From Geosiphon pyriformis (taxonomy: Eukaryota > Glomeromycota > Glomeromycetes > Archaeosporales > Geosiphonaceae), in contig JAAOMT010000664.1 of NCBI GenBank assembly GCA_016748015.1, forward strand, positions 1,080,572-1,144,571: a stretch of 64,000 bases of DNA, written 5' to 3'. The translations under genes were made by a program, and so were the position numbers. Shown here in pieces: positions 58,126 through 64,000 of the stretch; the stretch's first letter is position 1; every line of letters starts with the position of its first letter. The notes under the pieces were generated by a model that had not been told where the DNA came from, made no database searches, and saw nothing but the letters and a program-made list of their open reading frames with translations.

Positions 58126-58754
58126 ATGGAAATTATAGACAATATCTACTTACTAGCACAACAACTTTTTTAACTGATTCAACAACAGAATATGGAAATC
58201 ACTATCAATCAATAACCATTCGATACCAAGATACCAGAAAAATACCCAAATACAAAAGTCAAAAGAAAACAGAAAACACTATTGACAAAATGGTTCTGAA
58301 AATAAAATTAGCAATAGAAGAACCAACAAGTGTTACCACATATCAAGAGTTAACCAAAGAAACTTGAAAATGGTAAATACACGAATTTTCAAAGAATTTT
58401 TGTTACTTCCACTTGGAACAGCACTTGAACATTCAAAACCTATACACAGATAAAACAAAATGATTATTCGACACAACAATACTACAACAACTGGAACAAT
58501 TTGTGAGAAAAAACAATTTGGATACCCAAGCAAGAGTCATTTATTGGCTACATACTATATTTCAAGACAGACTGGAAATCTTATTTAATCTGGAAATAGA
58601 CTCTATTATAGTTAACCAAATAGAAAAAATAACCAATACTCAATTTAAAGAATTACAGAACAAGATAACACAACTAATTCTTAAAAAAGAAGTTCAAAAA
58701 ATACTTAACAACAGAGAAATAAAATTAGGAGATCTTGATAGTGCTCAATATTAA
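58126..58754 (+). pseudogene. ORF3 of element E
   Basis: ATG at 58126 (MEIIDNIYLLAQQLF) with early stops and a frame change; the last 83 codons (58503-58751) are open and end SAQY-TAA right before the polypurine tract. Conserved core: EQFVRKNNLDTQARVIYWLH, IFQDRLEILFN, and IEKITNTQFKELQNKITQLIL, matching B and, more weakly, A. No membrane helix or signal peptide is visible. Function unknown. Confidence 0.58.
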
Positions 58755-58767
58755 AAGAAGGGAATAA
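58751..58767 (+). other. Polypurine tract of element E
   Basis: TTAAAAGAAGGGAATAA directly before the 3' LTR. The ORF3 stop is the base-sharing TAA at its start. Confidence 0.78.
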
Positions 58768-59646
58768 TGTTACTTATAGAATATAGGAAATATATATTAG
58801 CATAAATTAGCCAATCAGAGACAGCCATAGTAAATGTGAAATTTTAGGATTCTATTCAGGAGAAATTGCAGGATTCTAGGAATTTTAGGATTCTCATATA
58901 AGGAATCACAGGATTCTAGAATTCCAGGATTCCTCTCAAGAGGAATTGCAGGATTCCAGGAATTCCAAAATTCCTGGTATAAAGAATTGAAGAATTGAGG
59001 AATCTCAATTATGTATATATAACAGTAGTGCTAGAAGTAGAAAAAACAAAATCCAAGAGTTAGAGACCTCTCAGTTTAGATTTAAATCTAAGCAAAACTT
59101 TCATATTATCAATAAATAATTATTCTATATCTTCAATCCACTCTTCACTATCAACATTTTATGTTGATAACAATTGATATTTAACCATATTGGAACAATA
59201 GCTTTTAATTATGGCTATTGATAAAATACTAACTTGCAAAATCACCTTGGCTTATTTTATTTTTTTTATTTTTTTTATTTTTTTTTGTTATTTCTTTTGT
59301 TATTTACTAAATTAATTAGGAAGTAAGTGCTAAAGTATTGACATTATAGATAGTCTGATAAAAGACCCAAATATAAGAGTAGAATTATATATATATTAAT
59401 AGATAGCTTACTAGAAGAGCATGACTGTCAGATTAAACCAGCCACTACACTAAAGACAGAAATTGGGAAAACCATCAGAGAAAGTAACCAAAAACAACCA
59501 TAGTAAATCTCTGTCTATTATACAAAGAACTCTGCAACAAATCTTCAGATCCACTAAATTTTCAGACATCAACACTAGAATACTAAACCAGCACCAAGTT
59601 ATGGATTTGTTATTTGCTTTGAGAACCCAAATAATCATCTGTAACA
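58768..59646 (+). repeat. Element E 3' LTR
   Basis: TGTTACTTATAG to CTGTAACA, same length as the 5' copy. In the first ~240 aligned bases I count about 36 differences, all but one of them transitions. T-rich tracts lie near 59256-59285. Confidence 0.93.
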
Positions 59647-59650
59647 GCAG

Positions 59651-61680
59651 CACTACCATAAGCACCCACAAACCCCAAATCCTTGACTGAGCCATCAGTA
59701 TAAACATCTATAAAACAAGATCTAAACTGCACAAAACAATCATTAGCAAACCCAAAATCATACAAGAACCCACTTGGAATGGAACAATAATCTACAGTAC
59801 TACTACCAACCAAACCACTGTCCTCAATAAATTTAACTGTAGAAACAAACCAATAAGAAATGTGGCCTCTGGAATGCAATCTCTTCTATCTGCAAAATGT
59901 GCACCACTTGAAGCACATACTGCAATGGTTCAGAAGCTGGTTTGCAAAGACAATGCCAAAATTTTGTAAAGACTTAACTACACTTAAGTAGCCTTTAACA
60001 CCTAATACATCTGCAATAAGAACACTGATACCAGATCAAAAAACATTAGGAACATCATTGATTAAGGAAGATCCACATGACACTAATGTGTTAGTCATGC
60101 CAGCCAGAAAGCAGTTTGTGGGATTGATTGACAATATGACTAAAAAACTAAGGAGTTGTTAGAGCATCCAGCTAACAGCCTGTAGATCCATAGTCCTGTG
60201 TTCGAACAATCTGCTGAGAACACCCTTCAAGTTGGCAAAATTAACCAAATTAGCTAGCAAGCATTCTGTCTGCAATTGACCAAATAACTTTAAATCATAG
60301 AACTTAGGATGATACAAAGCCTCACTGAGAAAATCTTTGGGTAAGTTAGCTTTGAGCTTTAAACCTTTTCTCAACAATTTGTTCCATCTTTCACACACAC
60401 TTGACAACACATAAGTAAACTAAATTTTGTAGCAAACTATGAGCTGAAATACCACAGACACTAGATACAAAAATTGTTTATCTGAAACAGCTTTTTTCAG
60501 AACCATATTCATAAAAAATCTAATGTTTGAATGGGCCTTGCTCAGACTGGGTTTAAAAAGACCATTTATAGATAAAAAAATTCCCAAATATCTGTGAGAT
60601 TCATTTTTCTTAGCAATCAAAATATTGGACTCACTAATCTGCAGCTAAGGGCACTCCACTTTCTAGTTGATTGGTATGACTACTGTCTTATCTGTGTTGA
60701 TTGAAATGTTATTGACCTGAAAGAACTTGCTAGTTATATTCAGAATATTCTGAGTAGCAGTTCTGCTATTACCAATTCAAATAGTGTTATCTACAAAGAC
60801 CCCAGCTGCCAGAAATAAAGTCCACTCACCCTTGGAATTCTACTTGCCAAATCTAGTAAAAAACTTCAAGTCCAATCTGTATTCATATAATTCTTCATGT
60901 TTTTTGACTTTGCAGAACAAAGAATCATAAAAAATCCTTTACAATAATGATGAAAAGACTTCCTTTTAATCAAGACTATTATGGACAACATAACTTCGCA
61001 TTAGCCCAAAATCTGTTATTACTTGATTGGTATAGCCATTGTGTATACTACCAAAGAACTTAATAAAATGGGAACACATCTTAATCCTGGTTAGACTGTT
61101 CAACATATGAAACTATTCAACAGAGTCATATGCTTTTCGCATATCCTGAAGAACCAGCCACAACTCCTTATCTTTTTCCAGTGTATCTTCAACAATTGAA
61201 CCAACAGTGAAAATTGGAGTCTAAGTGGATGTTCCTTTTAAGACTGAGAAATATTATCATGCAACACATTGAACCTACTGCATACTGAAAAGATTCTGTC
61301 AGATAAAATTTTGGAGAGTATCTTCTGGGCTGTCTCAATCAAAGCAATTGGTCTGGTGTTGATAAGAGTTCCTTCTCAATCATATGGTTTTGGTATTATG
61401 GAGACCTAAGCTCACTTCCATTGTGCAGGTACAGCACCAGAGACCAAACAAGCATTAATAATATTTAGCAAACCACCCAGAATTAGTTCATCACCATGTT
61501 TCTAAAGCTCATTAGGAATGCCAGAAAGACCAGCAGCTTTCTTGTCAAGCAAACTTTTGATCACCCAAAAAAACTCATTAGAACTAATATTACTTATAAC
61601 ATCACAAAAAGTATTGTTATCAACATAATCCAAAGGAGCATACTAATTAGACCATCAAATAGATATGAAGTTGAGGATTG
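59651..61680 (-). pseudogene. LINE2 ORF2, RT domain and first part of RNase H
   Basis: Minus-strand reading runs from RT into RNase H: the GVFVDNTIW box with Asn at 60786-60788 in place of the second Asp, SHRYLGIFLSINGLFKPSLSK thumb text, CERWNKLLRKGLKLKANLPK, and RNase H start DVYTDGSVKDLGFVGAYGSAA, broken at the border of E. Stops and frame changes are frequent (for example near 60420, 60640 and 61230). Confidence 0.82.
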
Positions 61681-63090
61681 CACACTTTTTTGTCTATCCT
61701 TCCATAATATTATCAACTGTGAACTTAACCTCATCAGGCAACAGTATCAGATCATTATTTATAATTAGATGGTCAAGCACTATCTTGTGAAATAGACACT
61801 CCAAAACACTTCTGATTATTTGCTCTTTATTGGAACAAAAGTTCTTTATACATTTCTCAATCACTTTTTTAATAAGTATATCTTTTACAACTCTAAACTC
61901 AAAGTATTTGGATCTGTGGTACTTTTTTTTGATATTTAATAAGTGACATAAAATAGAGTCCAAATTCACACCATTATTAATCATGTTATGCAAACTAAAA
62001 GCCTTTTTTTTATCAATACTGGACCAAGCTCTGAATAAGCGATCAGTCTCAGAACTACCAGGTAATCTTAAACACTTCACCAACTTAACTCCCAACAATT
62101 CCAGTTTGAAAAATTTTGATGAATGTTTATTTCTTGAGCAATCAAACTCACTAAACCAGTATCTAGAGAACATTTTATCAGTGGTCCCAACTATTATGTT
62201 CTTAAAAATTATTCACATAATATCCAAATCCCAATCAACTTTTGCACTGTTAAACTCAACAAATTTAACCAAAAATCTGTTTAGTAAGCATTCCCTAAAA
62301 TGTAACCACTTTTCAACACCAACATCCTTGATTTTGAATTTCTATCTATCTCTATTAGCTTGCTTACATTCACTATTAAGGCTAGTATCTAGTAGACTAC
62401 CCAAGTCAATCAAGACCAAAACAGCATTGTGATCAGTATTAAAGAAATTAGAAGTGAGTTCAATCTGATGACCAGTCACCACAGAAGACAGACTTTTATT
62501 CACAAAAATAAAATCAATAAACCTTTTAACATCCCTTGAATTGTTCCAGGTAGAAGCATTGACAAGTAGATGCCTAGTAAATAAATTAACCAAATCAAGA
62601 TCTGAGCAAAACTTGAAGCTCACACTTTTCCTAGAGCTATTTTCATTGAAATCCCCATCAAGAACCACAAATGTGCTAGAATTAACAGCCTTAGCAATAA
62701 AAGAGTTGATTTCTGAAGCCTGACCAAACCTATTTACAGCAGAAGCACTAGCATACAAGCCCAAAACTGCAACAGAAAGCTTGTCTTTAAAGAGAAGCCA
62801 TACTGAAATAACCTGACCAGAAATGTTCTCAATCTTAGAAACATAACAAGCCAAAGAACTGTTCATGATAATAGCCACCCCAGCACCAAAAAACTTTTTA
62901 TCCAAACCAGATAAAAAGACATGTATTTTCTCAAACTTGTTTATAATCTAAGATCTGATGCCAGGTCTCAACTTTGTTTCTGTAATAAAAGAGATCATAT
63001 TTTCAGACTCTTTATGCCAACAAACAACATCCACTTGCTTGGTAGGGACGTTAATACCTTGAACATTACATGTAGCAAACCTCCACACTA
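61681..63090 (-). pseudogene. LINE2 ORF2 start, APE-type endonuclease and linker
   Basis: The start region shows ATAATAG where LINE1 has ATGAGCAG, so the ATG is lost. EN: FVVLDGDFNENSSR (GDFN intact, unlike LINE1), FIDFIFVNKSL, FFNTDHNAVLVLI with the DH pair kept. The linker and RT lead (61694-62173) hold NKHSSKFFKLELLGVKLVK and IRSVLECLFHKIVLDHLI. Several stops, one frame interruption near 62340. Confidence 0.82.
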
Positions 63091-63841
63091 GCTCTATTAT
63101 TGAGAGAAAGAAGCAGCAAGAACCAAACCAGTATTATCCATTTTGGCTGAAAGACCTATAACCATAATTGCAAGATTTTTTAAAGTGTCCTTTATTTTCC
63201 CAATAACAGAATTATCAAAAACTACTGCCCCTGCAACAGTTTTACCAGTAGTGGCCACACTTAAATTTTCACTTATCACTATATCTACCCCTTGATTCTG
63301 TGATGAAGGGATCACCAATGGCTGACATCCAGAGCTAAGCTGGGAAACCATTAGCACAGGTGTTTTCAACCTCTTAGCCAGCTTATTAACATGCTCTACA
63401 AGGCTGGCAAGACTGCACTCAAAAGTGGCAAATCTATTATTGATTTTTATTGCAACTGGTAAAAACAGCTTTATTTCTGAAGAGGAGCCAACATTTACTA
63501 AAACAATTCAGCCAGAAAAAGGGGAAGAAGAAAACTTACCTGCAATTTTTGTCCAAGAAAGGCCACCAAAAAAAATAGAACAAGCAACCAGAACAGATTG
63601 TTTAGAGTATATTACAGTCAGCCTGTTTTTATCTGCATCTAAAAGCACTCTACGCAATAAACTACCAGGAGAAACCTTCTTACCTACAGCACAGCTTAAT
63701 GATATATGACCCAACTTCTCACACTTGGCACATCTGGTAGAAACAAGACTAAACCAATGTAAATTAGTGCTCTTGAGCACAGGTGTAGTTTCTATGACAG
63801 CATTCAAAAACTCAGCAGAATCAAAACAAACAACAGTACAC
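63091..63841 (-). pseudogene. LINE2 ORF1, C-terminal part
   Basis: Begins at the B-type LTR border with VCFDSAEFLNAVIETTPVLK (second RRM end), followed by the intact zinc knuckle CAKCEKLGHISLSC and FFGGLSWTKIAGKF, then a Ser/Leu-rich C-terminal coil (63097-63369). A frame change lies between about 63370 and 63510. It ends TAA, overlapping the former ORF2 start, as in LINE1. The N-terminal two thirds lie beyond the window. Confidence 0.8.
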
Positions 63842-64000
63842 TGTTACCTGAATAGAAAAACCAATCCAAAGTTATGAAGAAACGTGACCAAAACATGACA
63901 TAATACAGAATAATGCGCAATAATGTTGGATAACGCATTATAATGTAGAATAACATGTTATAATGCAGGATAACACAGAATAACATGTAATAATGTCAGA
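63842..64000 (+). repeat. Start of a further B-family LTR
   Basis: TGTTACCTGAATAGAAAAAC matches the start of the B LTR, and from 63900 the ATAAC/ATAAT pentamer recurs every ten bases to the window edge (63900, 63910 ... 63990). It is inserted in LINE2 ORF1 after ACAC (63838-63841). The orientation is plus; whether a full element or a solo LTR follows cannot be seen. Confidence 0.85.

Larger units (their letters stand above)
49474..59646 (+). mobile_element. Ty3/gypsy-type LTR retrotransposon E, nested in LINE2
   Basis: 10.2-kb element with two LTRs of equal length (49474-50352, 58768-59646; 879 bp each), primer site, gag, protease, Cys-rich segment, dUTPase, RT, RNase H, integrase, ORF3 and polypurine tract. 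GCAG flanks it (49470-49473, 59647-59650; extendable to AGCAG). Removing the element and one duplication restores the LINE2 RNase H reading GSAATYFP in frame, which confirms the ends. It is heavily stopped and its LTRs differ mainly by transitions. Confidence 0.93.
48094..63841 (-). mobile_element. LINE2: non-LTR retrotransposon, interrupted by element E and a B-type LTR
   Basis: Minus-strand relative of LINE1. Its tail is the T run at 48096-48113. The ORF2 C-terminal part lies at 48180-49469, element E occupies 49474-59646, and the rest of ORF2 and most of ORF1 follow to 63841, where a B-type LTR begins. The first bases after the tail (TTAATGAGTGCAGCTCAACTA) match the LINE1 end, so both share a 3' UTR. 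More stops and shifts than LINE1 show greater age. Confidence 0.9.

Noticed and set aside
1-64000. Host protein genes, tRNA or rRNA genes
   Set aside because: Every coding segment I could recognise belongs to a retroelement, and I saw no clear tRNA or rRNA signature; a dedicated tRNA scan would be needed to exclude a decayed one.

Overview
This 64 kb window looks like a gene-poor, very AT-rich piece of a fungal nuclear genome made almost entirely of decayed retrotransposons. I found no host gene, rRNA or tRNA. The protein segments (Ty3/gypsy Gag-Pol with an embedded dUTPase, and a Tad/I-like LINE with two RRMs in ORF1 and RNase H in ORF2) resemble, from memory, repeat proteins of arbuscular mycorrhizal fungi (Glomeromycotina, perhaps Gigasporaceae). 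That assignment is an inference; a protein search would settle it.

Layout, left to right. Element A (+, Ty3/gypsy; 1-8726 plus 18917-19711) enters the window inside its 5' LTR. Its 3' LTR is split by element B (+, 8727-18912, both LTRs, 4-bp target duplication ATGC). After A comes a strongly decayed integrase relic (19712-20301), cut by a near full-length LINE (LINE1, -, 20302-27230, 10-bp duplication). Element D (+, 27765-44740, duplication ATAT) follows; its 5' LTR is split by element C (-, 27986-37261, same family as B, duplication CTAC). Next are another integrase relic (about 44840-45320), a solo D-type LTR (-, 45446-46111, duplication ATAT) and an AT-rich relic of a protease/zinc region (about 46800-48000). 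The window ends in LINE2 (-, from about 48094), which is interrupted in its RNase H region by element E (+, 49474-59646, duplication GCAG) and in ORF1 by the start of a further B-type LTR (63842-64000).

A, B, C and E share an unusual pol order: Gag with CCHC knuckle, aspartic protease with D-S-R instead of D-S-G, a cysteine-rich putative zinc segment, a class I trimeric-type dUTPase, RT, RNase H and integrase. A separate third ORF (about 210-245 codons) then sits between integrase and the polypurine tract. They also share TGTTAC...GTAACA LTR ends, 4-bp target duplications and, in B, C and E, a near-identical primer binding site. D shares the LTR ends and a decayed related primer site but shows a D-S-G protease and no recognisable dUTPase.

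Decay is dominated by C:G to T:A transitions: Trp/Arg/Gln codons have become stops, and RT catalytic Asp has become Asn in six of seven copies. In A the roughly 6.8-kb gag-pol reading stays in one frame almost to its end, with point stops only. Insertion order can be read from nesting: A before B, D before C, LINE2 before E and before the terminal B-type LTR, and relics before everything.
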